The notes under the pieces were generated by a model. It saw nothing but the letters and a program-made list of their open reading frames with translations, had not been told where the DNA came from and did no database searches. The translations under genes were made by a program, and so were the position numbers. Source: Betaproteobacteria bacterium Ga0077532 (GTDB lineage Bacteria > Pseudomonadota > Gammaproteobacteria > Burkholderiales > Ga0077523). From it: a stretch of 61,482 nucleotides of DNA. The DNA is taken from NCBI GenBank assembly GCA_001464895.1, contig LNEE01000057.1, forward strand, positions 1-61,482. Direction: 5' to 3'. The stretch's first letter is position 1. Each line of letters begins with the position of its first letter. Of the stretch, positions 17,314 through 25,939 are shown piece after piece.

Positions 17314-18157
17314 GGCGATCGCCCAGCCGATGCGTGAGGCCGTCCCCGAGCAGCGCGAGCGCCACCCCCGTCACCACGATCATGAGACCCGGCAGCGTGC
17401 TGATCCACCACGCCTGCTGCATGAAGTCCTTGCCCTCGGCCACCATCGCGCCCCACTCCGGCGTGGGCGCCGGCACGCCGAGCCCGAGGAAGCTCAGGCC
17501 GGAGACGAGCAGGATGTTCAGCACGAAGTCGGACATGGAGAACACGATCGACGACCCGATGATGTTCGGCAGCGCATGCCGCAACAGGATGCGCGAGGTG
17601 GGATAGCCCAGCGTACGGGCCGCGAGGATGTAGTCCTTGCCACCCTCGACCAGCATCTCCGCGCGCGCGAGCCGCGCATACATCGTCCAGCCCACGAGGA
17701 ACACGGCGATGTAGATGTTCTGCGTGCCGGGGCCGAGGATCGCGAGGATCACGATGATGAGCACGAGGAAGGGGAACGCGAGCGCGGTGTCGATCACGCG
17801 CATCAGCACCGCGTCGAACCACCCGCGTACGAGGCCGGCGTAGGCGCCGAGCAGCACGCCCACGACCATCGGCACGTACGTCGTCCAGAAGCCGATGACG
17901 AGATCGGTGCGGATCGCGTAGAGCGACCGCGTGAAGATATCTCGCCCGAGCGAATCGGTCCCGAACCAATGCCCCGGCCCCGGGGGGCGGAGCGCGGCGC
18001 CGTAGTCCTGCCGCAGGGGATCGTAGGGCGTGAGCCATGGCGCGAAGATGCCGGCGAGCACGATCACCGCGAGGAGCGCGATACCGATCCATAGCGAGGG
18101 TGACCAGCGCCGGACCTCGGCCCGCCACGCTCCCACGGAGAGGACGGCGGCGCTCAT
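17297..18157 (-). CDS. Peptide ABC transporter permease (DppC/OppC type)
   Basis: 286 residues from ATG 18157, which overlaps the preceding stop as ATGA. The N-terminal DppC segment (IGIALLAVIVLAGIFAPWL; then GTDSLGRDIFTR) is typical. It is followed by five further membrane segments and the EAA-type loop (YILAARTLGYPTSRILLRH) that contacts the ATPases. With the DppB-like protein it makes the inner-membrane channel. Confidence 0.92.
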   Translation of the reverse strand: MSAAVLSVGAWRAEVRRWSPSLWIGIALLAVIVLAGIFAPWLTPYDPLRQDYGAALRPPGPGHWFGTDSLGRDIFTRSLYAIRTDLVIGFWTTYVPMVVGVLLGAYAGLVRGWFDAVLMRVIDTALAFPFLVLIIVILAILGPGTQNIYIAVFLVGWTMYARLARAEMLVEGGKDYILAARTLGYPTSRILLRHALPNIIGSSIVFSMSDFVLNILLVSGLSFLGLGVPAPTPEWGAMVAEGKDFMQQAWWISTLPGLMIVVTGVALALLGDGLTHRLGDRHVTGG

Positions 18158-19095
18158 GCGTTGCGCGTCCGGCGGTCGATCAGCGCGCACGCGACGTCGG
18201 CGAGCAGGTTCACGCCGATGACCATCAGCGCGAACACGAGCGTGAGCCCCTGGATCACCGGGTAGTCGCGCGTCGACACCGCATGGACGAGCAGCATGCC
18301 AAGGCCGGCGACGGAGAACACCGACTCCACGATCACGCTGCCGCTCACCATCCAGCCGATGTTCACCGCGAGGATGGTGACGACCGGGATCAGGGCCGCG
18401 CGCAGCACGTACTTGAACAGGATGCGCCGCTCGCCCAGGCCCTTGGCCCGGGCGACCTCGACGTGCTCGGCCGTCATGGCATCGAGCATCGCGGCGCGCA
18501 GCGACTGGATGAGGAGCGGCGCGAGGAAGAGGGCGATGGTGAGCGCCGGCAGAAAGAGATGGCGCACGTGGCCCCAGAAGCCCTGCCCGAAGCCGGCGAT
18601 GGGGAACCACTTCAGGGTGAGACCGAAGCCCAGGATGAGGATGAGGCCGATCCAGAACGAAGGCATCGCGAAGCTCACGGTGCCGGCGATCCGGATGACG
18701 TGGTCGGCGAAGCGGTCCCGGCGGGCCGCCGCCCACACCGCCAGCGGCACGGCGAGCAGGACGGAAAGCAGGGTGGCGTAGGCGAGCAGGAAACTAGACG
18801 GAATGAGGCGCTCCGTCACGATCTTCGAGACGGGCGCGCGCTGGATGATCGAAGTGCCGAGATCGCCGGTGACCGCGCGGCCGACGAAGCGCCCGTACTG
18901 CACGAGGAGCGGCTGGTCGAGTCCGAGCCGCGCGTTGATCTCGGCCACCGCGGCGTCGCTGGCCCGCCCCTGCAGCATGATGCGCACGGGGTCGCCAGGC
19001 ACGAGATGGATGGCGAGGAACGCCACCAGCGTGATGCCGAGCAATACCGGAATCGCCTGCAGAAGGCGCAGGCCGACGAAGCGGAAGATCCACAT
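18154..19095 (-). CDS. Peptide ABC transporter permease (DppB/OppB type)
   Basis: 313 residues. The N-terminus (LRLLQAIPVLLGITLVAFLA; then HLVPGDPV) is the DppB family signature. Six membrane segments are expected. The EAA loop reads HVEVARAKGLGERRILFKYV. It lies 49 bp after the binding-protein stop and overlaps the DppC-like gene by four bases, inside one operon. Confidence 0.92.
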   Translation of the reverse strand: MWIFRFVGLRLLQAIPVLLGITLVAFLAIHLVPGDPVRIMLQGRASDAAVAEINARLGLDQPLLVQYGRFVGRAVTGDLGTSIIQRAPVSKIVTERLIPSSFLLAYATLLSVLLAVPLAVWAAARRDRFADHVIRIAGTVSFAMPSFWIGLILILGFGLTLKWFPIAGFGQGFWGHVRHLFLPALTIALFLAPLLIQSLRAAMLDAMTAEHVEVARAKGLGERRILFKYVLRAALIPVVTILAVNIGWMVSGSVIVESVFSVAGLGMLLVHAVSTRDYPVIQGLTLVFALMVIGVNLLADVACALIDRRTRNA

Positions 19096-19144
19096 ATGAG
19101 GGGTACCGGCAGGACGGTGAAGGCCGCCCTGCCGGCAGGGCGCC

Positions 19145-20770
19145 TTACTTGTTCCGGATGACGTCCTTCAGCCACCACCAGCCGTTGTTCGCCGTCTTCC
19201 AGCCCTCGACGTAGCCATGGTAGGCATTCAACGCCGGCGAGAAGTTGAGCGGCACGCTGTAGCCGTCGTGGTAGACGGTGTCCTGAACCTTCGCATACAG
19301 CTCGGCACGCTTCGCGGGGTCGCTTTCCTGCCGCGCTTCGTCGAGCATCTTGCCGACCTCGTCGTTGCGGTAGTTCGAGAAGAACGACTTCGAACTGCCG
19401 CGGCCGTCGGCCTGGAGGGTCGCCAGTTCGTCGGTGTCGTTGATGTCGCTCGTGATGTAGCTCACGTACGCCATGTAGTTGCCCTTGCTCGACATGTCGA
19501 ACGCGGTGCCCACGTCGAACTCGACGATCTCGACCTTCATGCCCGCCTCGGTCCAGCCCTGCTGCAGGATGGTGGCGATCTGCTTGGAGGGCGCGTTGCC
19601 GGTGTCGACCATCAGCTTGATCGTCTGGCCCTTGTAGCCCGCGGCCTTCACGAGCTCCTTCGCCTTCGCGATGTCGTACGGGATGGATTCGACGGCGTCG
19701 GAGTGGAAGTTCACCTTCGGCATGTAGGAGTTGGGAATCTTCCCGTAGCCGAAGAAGACGACCTTGAGGATCGCCTCGCGGTCGGCTGCGTAGTTCATGG
19801 CAAGGCGCAGTTCTTTCTTGTCGAGCGGTTTCGCCTTGTGGTTCAGATACACGTAGTCGAGGCGGAAGATCGGGGCCTCCTCGAGCTTCAACTCGGGCAG
19901 CTCCTTGAGCGACTCGGCCTGGTTGAACGGGACGATCGCGATGGCATCGAGGTCACCGTTCTTCAATCCGAGGACGCGGGCGTTGCTGTCCGCGATGTAG
20001 CGGATCTCGACCTTGTCGACGTAGGGCAGCGACTGGCCGTCCTGTCCCTTCTCCCAGTAGTCCGGGGCCTTCGCGAGCACCACGCGCGTGCCGCGGCTGT
20101 ACTCCTCGACGGTGAACGGGCCCGCACACACCGGCTGCTGGCCGAAGGCCTCGGGACCCGCCTCGTAGGCCTTCTTCGAGACGATCGCCGCACCGTAGGC
20201 CGACAGCGCCGAGAGCACGGGCGCGTAGGGCTGCTTGAGGGTGATCTTGATCGTCGCGGCATCAGGGGCCTCGACCGACTTGATGGGCTCGAAGAGGAAG
20301 CCGAGTGGCGCCGCCTCGGCGGAGGCCTTCTTCAGAGAGAAGAGCACATCGTCGGCGGTGACCGGGTCCCCGTTGCTGAACTTGGTGTCGCGCAGCTTGA
20401 AGGTGTAGACGAGCTTGTCCTCGGAGACGTCCCACGATTCCGCGAGGCCGGGCCGCAGGCCCTCGCCGGTTGCATCGGGCTCGACGAGGGAGTCGCACAC
20501 CTGCTCGATCGCGTAGATGGAGCCGTTGTCGCTGGGGAGGTATGGGTCGAACGTCGCGGGCTCTTCCGGGCGAGCGAAGATCAGAGTGCCACCGCGCTTC
20601 GGCCCGGCGGGCGCCTCGGCCTTGGCCGGCTCCGCACTGGTCTGGGGCGCGGCCGGCTCCTCTTTCGAGCAACCGGCGAGCGAGACCACGAATGTCGCGG
20701 CGAGGGCACTGGCGAGAGCGCGGCGCGCCCTGGTCGACATGTCGACGCCAACTTGATCATTCATGGACAT
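19145..20770 (-). CDS. Peptide ABC transporter substrate-binding lipoprotein (family 5)
   Basis: 541 residues from ATG 20770, preceded by GGGAG at 8-9 bases. The lipobox VVSLAGC gives lipidated Cys34, followed by an Ala/Pro/Glu linker. The SBP family 5 pattern is clear: GGTLIFARPEEPATFDPYL, YTFKLRDTKFSNGDPVTADD, and a late AYHGYVEGWK. It is the first gene of the importer operon and sets its specificity. Related proteins bind di- and oligopeptides or glutathione. The downstream Ntn peptidase favours a peptide ligand. Confidence 0.9.
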   Translation of the reverse strand: MSMNDQVGVDMSTRARRALASALAATFVVSLAGCSKEEPAAPQTSAEPAKAEAPAGPKRGGTLIFARPEEPATFDPYLPSDNGSIYAIEQVCDSLVEPDATGEGLRPGLAESWDVSEDKLVYTFKLRDTKFSNGDPVTADDVLFSLKKASAEAAPLGFLFEPIKSVEAPDAATIKITLKQPYAPVLSALSAYGAAIVSKKAYEAGPEAFGQQPVCAGPFTVEEYSRGTRVVLAKAPDYWEKGQDGQSLPYVDKVEIRYIADSNARVLGLKNGDLDAIAIVPFNQAESLKELPELKLEEAPIFRLDYVYLNHKAKPLDKKELRLAMNYAADREAILKVVFFGYGKIPNSYMPKVNFHSDAVESIPYDIAKAKELVKAAGYKGQTIKLMVDTGNAPSKQIATILQQGWTEAGMKVEIVEFDVGTAFDMSSKGNYMAYVSYITSDINDTDELATLQADGRGSSKSFFSNYRNDEVGKMLDEARQESDPAKRAELYAKVQDTVYHDGYSVPLNFSPALNAYHGYVEGWKTANNGWWWLKDVIRNK

Positions 20771-20902
20771 ATTTTTTCTCCCGGGTGATGTGATGGTGAT
20801 CGATCTCCGCCGGACGGGCCTCCCGGAGGAGACACGCCACGCGGCAGACCTGCATACAGTATCAAGTTGCAGGCCAACGGTAGAGCCCATCTTCATCCGG
20901 AT

Positions 20903-20936
20903 GTGCAGGGCGTGTCCATCGGACCACGCCCTGCAC
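20903..20936 (-). terminator. Stem-loop between PEP-CTERM gene and importer operon
   Basis: GTGCAGGGCGTG (20903-20914) pairs with CACGCCCTGCAC (20925-20936), and TCC/GGA inside the loop can add three pairs. It begins six bases after the PEP-CTERM stop on the minus strand. There is no long U-run. It probably ends the PEP-CTERM transcript ahead of the importer promoter, which must lie in 20771-20900. Confidence 0.6.
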
Positions 20937-20941
20937 GCCGC

Positions 20942-21724
20942 TCAGACCCCGCGGGATTTCCGTTTTCCGGCCCAGCCCACGACCGCGAGCCCGAGGGCCA
21001 TCAACGCATAGGTCTCCGGCTCGGGCACGGGCGCCACCTCGAAGCTGATGCGGTAGATCTCGGTGTCGGCCGCGAGCTGGCTGTCGAACACGTTCCCGGC
21101 CGCCGTGGTCAAGCCGTTGTAGGCCGCGAACTCCGCGAAGTTGAAGGCCACCACCGAGTTCTGGTCGGCGCGCAAGCCGTTGTCGCCGACGAACGCGGCG
21201 GCAAGCGGATCGAAGACCTCGGAGCCCGCGTCCCAGACGTCACGGCTGCGTTGCGTGATGCTCGCGATCTGCAGGTTCCCCTCGTCGTCGAAGAGCTGGT
21301 ACCGCTGCGCGCCATCGTTGCCGATGAAGAAGTCGTTGCTGGGTACGACCATCGACGCGAACGTGAAGTACTGGTTGGTCATGGAATCGACGGTGAACGT
21401 CATCGAACGCGACATGCCCGGCATCAGTGGCGCGCCGATGGTCCCGATCGTGGCACCGGGGTCCGCGGCGGCGAACGCGGGAAGCCACGCGCTCCCGCTG
21501 CCACCCTCTGCAACGGAGATGATCTCGGGCGTTGCTGCCTGACCGATGTCGAACGCGTCGAAGACACCGCTGTGGAAACCCAGATGCAGCGGCGCGAACA
21601 CGACGCTGTTGGATGGTGCGAGGTTGTCGATGGTGACAGTGACCTGAACCGGCGCGGCAAAGGCGGCACCGCCGGCGAGAAGAGCGGCGGCGAGGGCCGT
21701 CCGTGTGAAGCGGGTGATCGTCAT
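20942..21724 (-). CDS. PEP-CTERM protein with spondin-like domain
   Basis: 260 residues from ATG 21724 (AGGAGA upstream). The signal peptide ends near AFAAP. The middle resembles a spondin_N domain (VTVTIDNLAPSNSVVFAPLH, then LHLGFHSGVFDAFDIGQ). The C-terminus is a standard PEP-CTERM tail: VPEPETYALMALGLAVVGWA followed by GKRKSR. Such proteins are cleaved by an exosortase and delivered to the cell surface or exopolysaccharide. No exosortase is in the window. It diverges from the response-regulator gene. Confidence 0.9.
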   Translation of the reverse strand: MTITRFTRTALAAALLAGGAAFAAPVQVTVTIDNLAPSNSVVFAPLHLGFHSGVFDAFDIGQAATPEIISVAEGGSGSAWLPAFAAADPGATIGTIGAPLMPGMSRSMTFTVDSMTNQYFTFASMVVPSNDFFIGNDGAQRYQLFDDEGNLQIASITQRSRDVWDAGSEVFDPLAAAFVGDNGLRADQNSVVAFNFAEFAAYNGLTTAAGNVFDSQLAADTEIYRISFEVAPVPEPETYALMALGLAVVGWAGKRKSRGV

Positions 21725-21905
21725 GGGATGTCTCCTGGAGTCGGGGCTGGCGGGCACGGCGATCCGTGTCCGCACACACCCCATCCTCCGGTCCCGTGGT
21801 CACGCAGTCCTCACGCGAACTTCACGGCCCCGTGAAGACTTCGTGGGCCACCTCGGTTCTCATGTGCATCCGGTCGCAGAGGTCCGCCGTAGAAGCATCG
21901 TGAAC

Positions 21906-22610
21906 ATGCGCTCCCTCCTTCTCGTGGAAGACGACGACGCCATCGCCGAGGTGGTGACGCTGCATCTGCGCGAAGCCGGCTTCCAGGTCAGGCGCGAGCG
22001 CGACGGCGGCGTGGCGATGCAGGTGGTCACGACGGACCGCTTCGATCTCGTGCTGCTCGACCTCATGCTGCCTGGCGCGGACGGGCTCGATGTCTGTCGG
22101 CAACTCCGCACGAGCCCCGACCACGTGCCGCTCATCATCCTGAGCGCCCGCGCCACCGAGACCCACCGCGTGCTGGGACTGGAACTGGGTGCCGACGACT
22201 ACCTCCCCAAGCCTTTCTCGATGCTCGAACTGGTGGCGAGAGTGCGCGCACTGCTGCGGCGTGCGGAGAAGCAGCGCGCCACGACGGGCCCTGCCCCCGC
22301 GCTGCGATTCGGTCCGTACGATCTCGACCCCGTGCGGCGCGAACTGCGCCGGGCTGGCGAGACCATCCCGCTGACGTTGCGCGAGTTCGACCTGCTCCAC
22401 TTCCTCGCGCGACATCCCGGTGAGGTGTTCAGCCGCGGTGCGCTGCTCGATCGCGTCTGGGGCGCGGGCTTCGAGGGCTACGAACATACGGTCAACTCGC
22501 ACATCAATCGCCTCCGCACGAAGATCGAGGCCGACCCGCAGACGCCTCGCCTCATCGAGACCGTTTGGGGCGTGGGCTACCGCTTCGATGCGCAGCCCGC
22601 CAGGCAATGA
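21906..22610 (+). CDS. OmpR-family response regulator
   Basis: 234 residues. Receiver domain with acidic pocket VEDDD (residues 7-11), phospho-acceptor Asp52 in LDLMLPGADGLD and the conserved Lys in DDYLPKPFS. The C-terminal winged helix (about 135-230) ends in LIETVWGVGYRF. The ATG at 21906 was chosen; an in-frame GTG at 21900 is also possible. It is coupled by ATGA to the kinase gene. It may regulate the divergent PEP-CTERM gene. Confidence 0.92.
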   Translation: MRSLLLVEDDDAIAEVVTLHLREAGFQVRRERDGGVAMQVVTTDRFDLVLLDLMLPGADGLDVCRQLRTSPDHVPLIILSARATETHRVLGLELGADDYLPKPFSMLELVARVRALLRRAEKQRATTGPAPALRFGPYDLDPVRRELRRAGETIPLTLREFDLLHFLARHPGEVFSRGALLDRVWGAGFEGYEHTVNSHINRLRTKIEADPQTPRLIETVWGVGYRFDAQPARQ

Positions 22611-24100
22611 CCGGCTCGTTCTCGCGGCGCATCGTGCTCGCATTCGCCTCGCTGCTCCTCGCGTTCGGGCTGCTGGTGGCCTTCCTCGGGCATCGCGTCA
22701 CCATCCAGCACGAGCAGGAGACGCTGCAGAGGCTGTCGCACGGACTCGCACGTCACATCGTCGACCACTGGCCCCAGGTGGCGGAGCCAGCTGACGGCGC
22801 CATCGATCGTGCGTCCCTCGACGACGTGCTTCACATGCTGATGGTGGTGAATCCGGCGATCGATCTCTACGTGCTCGACGCCGAGGCGACCGTACGCAAC
22901 TACCTCGGGGATCCCGGCGCCGTGCGCGAGCCCCGCGTCGACATGGTGGCCATGAATGCGTTTCTTTCCGGTGCGCCGCTGCCCTTGCTCGGCTCGGACC
23001 CGAAGGCGCCGGGGGTGCCGAAGATCTTCAGCGCAGCCCCGTTTCCGCGAAAGGCGGACGGCAGCACGCCCGGCTATCTCTACGTGGTTCTGAATGGTGA
23101 GGCCCGGACGCGCATTGCCGCGGGCATCGGCACGAATCGCGTCTGGCAGACCACCCTCCTGATCGGCATCGCCGGACTGCTGGTCACGCTGAGCATCGGC
23201 CTGATGACGTTCCACACCCTGACGCGTCCGCTGCGCCGCGTGGCCGAACGCATGCACACGTTCAGCCTGGACGACACCGGTGCGGCCGCGCCGACGCCGG
23301 TCAGCGACGCCTCACGCGACGAGGTCCGGGCCATCGAGGAGTCGTTCGAGGCCATGGCGGCGCGCATCAGCGCGCAGGCCCAGGCCCAGGCAGAGCAGCA
23401 GGGAGCACACCGCGAGGTCATCGCCAACGTCGCCCACGATCTGCGCACGCCGCTCACCGCCCTGCACGGCTATCTCGAGACGCTGAGTCGCGACGACCTC
23501 GCCCTGCCGTCCGGTGAACGGCATCGCTACTTCGGCGCCGCGCTCGCACAGAGCAACAAGGTGCGTCGCCTCACGCAGCAACTGTTCGAATTGGCGCGCC
23601 TGCAATCCACCAGCGAGGTGTTGCAACGCGACCGCTTCCGCCTCGACGAACTCGTACACGACACGGTTCAGAAGTTCGAGCTTTCCGCACACCCAGCCCC
23701 CGTCGCGCTGGCCGGACCGCCGCCGGGCCCGGTCGAGATGGAGGGTGATCTGCAGCTGATCGACCGCGCCCTCACCAACCTCATCGACAACGCCGTGCGT
23801 CACGGTCCCGGTGCGCGAGCCGTCCGCGTGAGCTTGCTCTGTCGCGGCCGCGGGGCGACGGTGCTCGTGGAGGATTCCGGTCCCGGCCTGCCTGTCGAAC
23901 TGGTCCGGCGGCTCGACATCGGGCAGCCGGTGCGAGAGCCTCCGCCCGAAAGGCCTGGCGGCGGATTCGGTGGCCTGGGTCTCGCGATTGCACAGCGCAT
24001 CGCCTGGTTGCACGGTGGCAGCCTGCGGACGTTGCCCGCGCCGCGCGGGGGAACCCGCCTGTGTCTGGCGCTTCCGCTGGTGGCGAAGAGGCACGCGTAG
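22607..24100 (+). CDS. Membrane sensor histidine kinase
   Basis: 497 residues. The N-terminal membrane segment (IVLAFASLLLAFGLLVAFLG) is followed by a periplasmic sensor of about 150 residues. A second segment (TTLLIGIAGLLVTLSIGLM) leads into HAMP. The catalytic core shows the H box (ANVAHDLRTPLTALHGYLE), the N box (LTNLIDNAVRHG), G1 (VEDSGPGLP) and G2 (GGLGLAIAQRI). Its ATG overlaps the response-regulator stop, so the two form one expression unit. The signal sensed is unknown. Confidence 0.92.
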   Translation: MTGSFSRRIVLAFASLLLAFGLLVAFLGHRVTIQHEQETLQRLSHGLARHIVDHWPQVAEPADGAIDRASLDDVLHMLMVVNPAIDLYVLDAEATVRNYLGDPGAVREPRVDMVAMNAFLSGAPLPLLGSDPKAPGVPKIFSAAPFPRKADGSTPGYLYVVLNGEARTRIAAGIGTNRVWQTTLLIGIAGLLVTLSIGLMTFHTLTRPLRRVAERMHTFSLDDTGAAAPTPVSDASRDEVRAIEESFEAMAARISAQAQAQAEQQGAHREVIANVAHDLRTPLTALHGYLETLSRDDLALPSGERHRYFGAALAQSNKVRRLTQQLFELARLQSTSEVLQRDRFRLDELVHDTVQKFELSAHPAPVALAGPPPGPVEMEGDLQLIDRALTNLIDNAVRHGPGARAVRVSLLCRGRGATVLVEDSGPGLPVELVRRLDIGQPVREPPPERPGGGFGGLGLAIAQRIAWLHGGSLRTLPAPRGGTRLCLALPLVAKRHA

Positions 24101-24151
24101 AAAGGCCGGCAAGGCCGACGCTCGCCACTGAAATTGGGTACGCCTGAAATG

Positions 24152-24182
24152 AAAAAAGCCGACCCTGACTGAGGTCGGCTTT
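24152..24182 (-). terminator. Rho-independent terminator, mainly for the minus strand
   Basis: AAAGCCGACC (24155-24164) pairs with GGTCGGCTTT (24173-24182) around an 8-base loop. Read on the minus strand it is followed by six T residues. That ends the adhesin-E-like gene whose stop is 34 bp upstream. On the plus strand the T-run is only three bases, yet it may also help end the kinase transcript. Confidence 0.8.
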
Positions 24183-24215
24183 CGAAACCGGTCCGCCCGA
24201 AGGCGGAGCGGAGTA

Positions 24216-24677
24216 TCAGAGGCCAGCCTGCGCGTAGCGCCGGACAAGCTTCCGTGTGGCGGCATCCTGCGAACACACCGAGGCCAGCGCGAGGTGCTCT
24301 TCCGTGGACTTGGGTGAAGCGAGCATGGCGGCACCGCTGTTGCGATCGGCCCAGACGATCTTGCCGTCGCCGAGGTTGCCGCTGTAGAGCTCCCAACCAT
24401 CCATCCCCACCTTGCGAGCCGCGCAGTCCACTGCGTAGCGGACCTTGGCAGAGCGGTGAGGATAGAGACTGCCTCCCGTCTGGGCATCGTCGCCGAGGGT
24501 GACGATCTCGTCGTAGCTGCGCAGGACGGTGACTTCGGTCGTGCCCATCACGTCCACGAAGGAGGCGCGGTCGAGAAAGGCCCGACCGTCACCTGCGCTG
24601 GGGATCTGAACCCAGTCGCTGCCGGCAACTGCGGTCGTGGACAGGAAGGCGAGGGCAAGGGCGGCGAACTTGTGCAT
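24216..24677 (-). CDS. Secreted adhesin-E-like protein
   Basis: 153 residues with signal peptide (MHKFAALALAFLSTTAVAG). The mature part (SDWVQIPSAGDGRAFLDRAS, VTVLRSYDE, a Cys in YAVDCAARK and another in SVCSQDAA) resembles the surface-adhesin protein E-like domain, a small beta-rich domain common in betaproteobacteria. It is likely periplasmic or surface-exposed. It has its own sigma70-type promoter 66-94 bp upstream and a terminator, so it is monocistronic. Confidence 0.7.
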   Translation of the reverse strand: MHKFAALALAFLSTTAVAGSDWVQIPSAGDGRAFLDRASFVDVMGTTEVTVLRSYDEIVTLGDDAQTGGSLYPHRSAKVRYAVDCAARKVGMDGWELYSGNLGDGKIVWADRNSGAAMLASPKSTEEHLALASVCSQDAATRKLVRRYAQAGL

Positions 24678-24742
24678 GGAAGACTCCGGAAAGTTGGAAA
24701 CGGTGAAATGTTTGGCGACGCACAGCGACTTGGTATGGACGA

Positions 24743-24771
24743 AATGTATCCATATCTAAACACTGTGTCAA
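24743..24771 (-). promoter_or_regulatory. Sigma70-type promoter for the adhesin-E-like gene
   Basis: On the minus strand TTGACA (24766-24771) and TACATT (24743-24748) are separated by exactly 17 bases, within an AT-rich island unlike the surrounding DNA. The palindromic 9-mer ACACTGTGT occurs at 24760-24768, touching the -35 box, and again at 24803-24811, so a repressor or activator site is plausible. Confidence 0.65.
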
Positions 24772-24811
24772 CAAAGCCGCTCAATTATTTTCCGTAATGC
24801 ACACACTGTGT

Positions 24812-25786
24812 TTATATTTTTGAGGCCTCGTCCAGATCAATTCCCTCGAACGCCAGCAGGCGCGCAAGGCTGTCCTCGATCATCGAGCGGGCCACGCCGG
24901 CCGTCTGCTGAAGGTCGCGGTGAATATGGGCATCGGCGGGGCTGCGACTTTCGCACTCGCCGCTGTACCGCTCGAAGGCGGCGAGGCTCCCGATGAGATC
25001 TGCCAGATGGCGCGGACACTCGCACGCGATGACCGGGGCGCGCGCGACGACCCGGGCGAGCTGCTCCGCATCGAACCGCCTCGGCGGCGCCAGCGACGGG
25101 CGCCCGGCTCCGGGGCGCGTCGCGGCGGTGGCCAGGGCATCCGCGCAGGCACGATCCACGTCCACCGCACTCACGGGGCCCTTCAGGCAGAGCGCTCCCG
25201 ACGCCTCCAGTGAACTGATGGCGCCTCGGGCCCCGAACTCGTACACCACCACTGCCGCCCGCGCCGAAGCGCGCGACAGCGCGTCCGCCACGAGATCCAC
25301 CGTGTCTTCATGCACCGTGGGCAGATCGATCACCAGCACGTCGGCCGTGTTTTCCTTGGCGTCGATATCCGCCACTGCGCCGACCACGAAGGCACTCTCC
25401 AGAGCGGAGGTCCATGCACCGCTCTCGAACAGACGACTGGCAAGACCTCGCCCCACCAGACCGATGCGGCTTGCGCGCCGCGCCACCGGGGGCGCGGTTT
25501 CACGGGGCGCGACGTGACTCGCCTTACGCAGCGCCTCGAGCTGGGCATCACCCAGAGAGGCAACCGAACCGACGGGGTGACCGGCGTCGACCAAGGCCTT
25601 CACGAGTGTGATGCGCTTGATGTCATCGGGTGAATAGAGCCGGTTTCGGCCACCGGCACGGGCCGGTTTCACCAAGGCGTAACGACGTTCCCAGGCCCGA
25701 AGGGTCTCGGGTGCGATGCCGGTCATCCGGCAGACGACCCCGATGGGAAACCCCGGTTGAGGCGGGGGGAAAGCATCTTGTGACAT
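24812..25786 (-). CDS. MerR family regulator (CarH/LitR-like, without B12 motif)
   Basis: 324 residues from ATG 25786. N-terminal MerR helix-turn-helix: FPIGVVCRMTGIAPETLRAW, then RRYALVKPARAGGRNRLYSP. The middle (about 105-205) has the alternating pattern of a B12-binding Rossmann-like domain, yet no DxHxxG or ExH cobalamin motif is visible. The C-terminal helical part includes ECPRHLADLIGSLAAFERYS. Light-responsive LitR/CarH proteins share this plan. Its own promoter carries two TGTACA sites one helical turn apart, so autoregulation is likely. In-frame upstream ATGs at 25813 and 25828 fall in the promoter. Confidence 0.8.
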   Translation of the reverse strand: MSQDAFPPPQPGFPIGVVCRMTGIAPETLRAWERRYALVKPARAGGRNRLYSPDDIKRITLVKALVDAGHPVGSVASLGDAQLEALRKASHVAPRETAPPVARRASRIGLVGRGLASRLFESGAWTSALESAFVVGAVADIDAKENTADVLVIDLPTVHEDTVDLVADALSRASARAAVVVYEFGARGAISSLEASGALCLKGPVSAVDVDRACADALATAATRPGAGRPSLAPPRRFDAEQLARVVARAPVIACECPRHLADLIGSLAAFERYSGECESRSPADAHIHRDLQQTAGVARSMIEDSLARLLAFEGIDLDEASKI

Positions 25787-25800
25787 GGCGTGGACTCGTT

Positions 25801-25828
25801 TTGATATGTACATGGAGTGTACATTCAA
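25801..25828 (-). promoter_or_regulatory. merR-type promoter with tandem TGTACA operator
   Basis: On the minus strand TTGAAT (25823-25828) and TATCAA (25801-25806) are 16 bases apart. The spacer is filled by two TGTACAT copies (25807-25813 and 25818-25824) with an 11-bp period. Each TGTACA is itself a palindrome. A regulator bound here would sit between the -35 and -10 boxes, the classical MerR position. Confidence 0.65.
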
Positions 25829-25939
25829 GCGAGCAGCCTGTCGCGCCAGAACGGCGCAGTCCGGACCGGTTTGCGGGAAGTTTCACCCCTGCGCCCACCG
25901 GCCATGGCTGGACGGCGACGCGGCGGGGCGTGCCCTGCG

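Noticed and set aside
20770..20896. Longer start of the peptide-binding lipoprotein
   Set aside because: The ATG at 20770 has a ribosome site and a usable lipoprotein signal; the upstream codons do not look coding.
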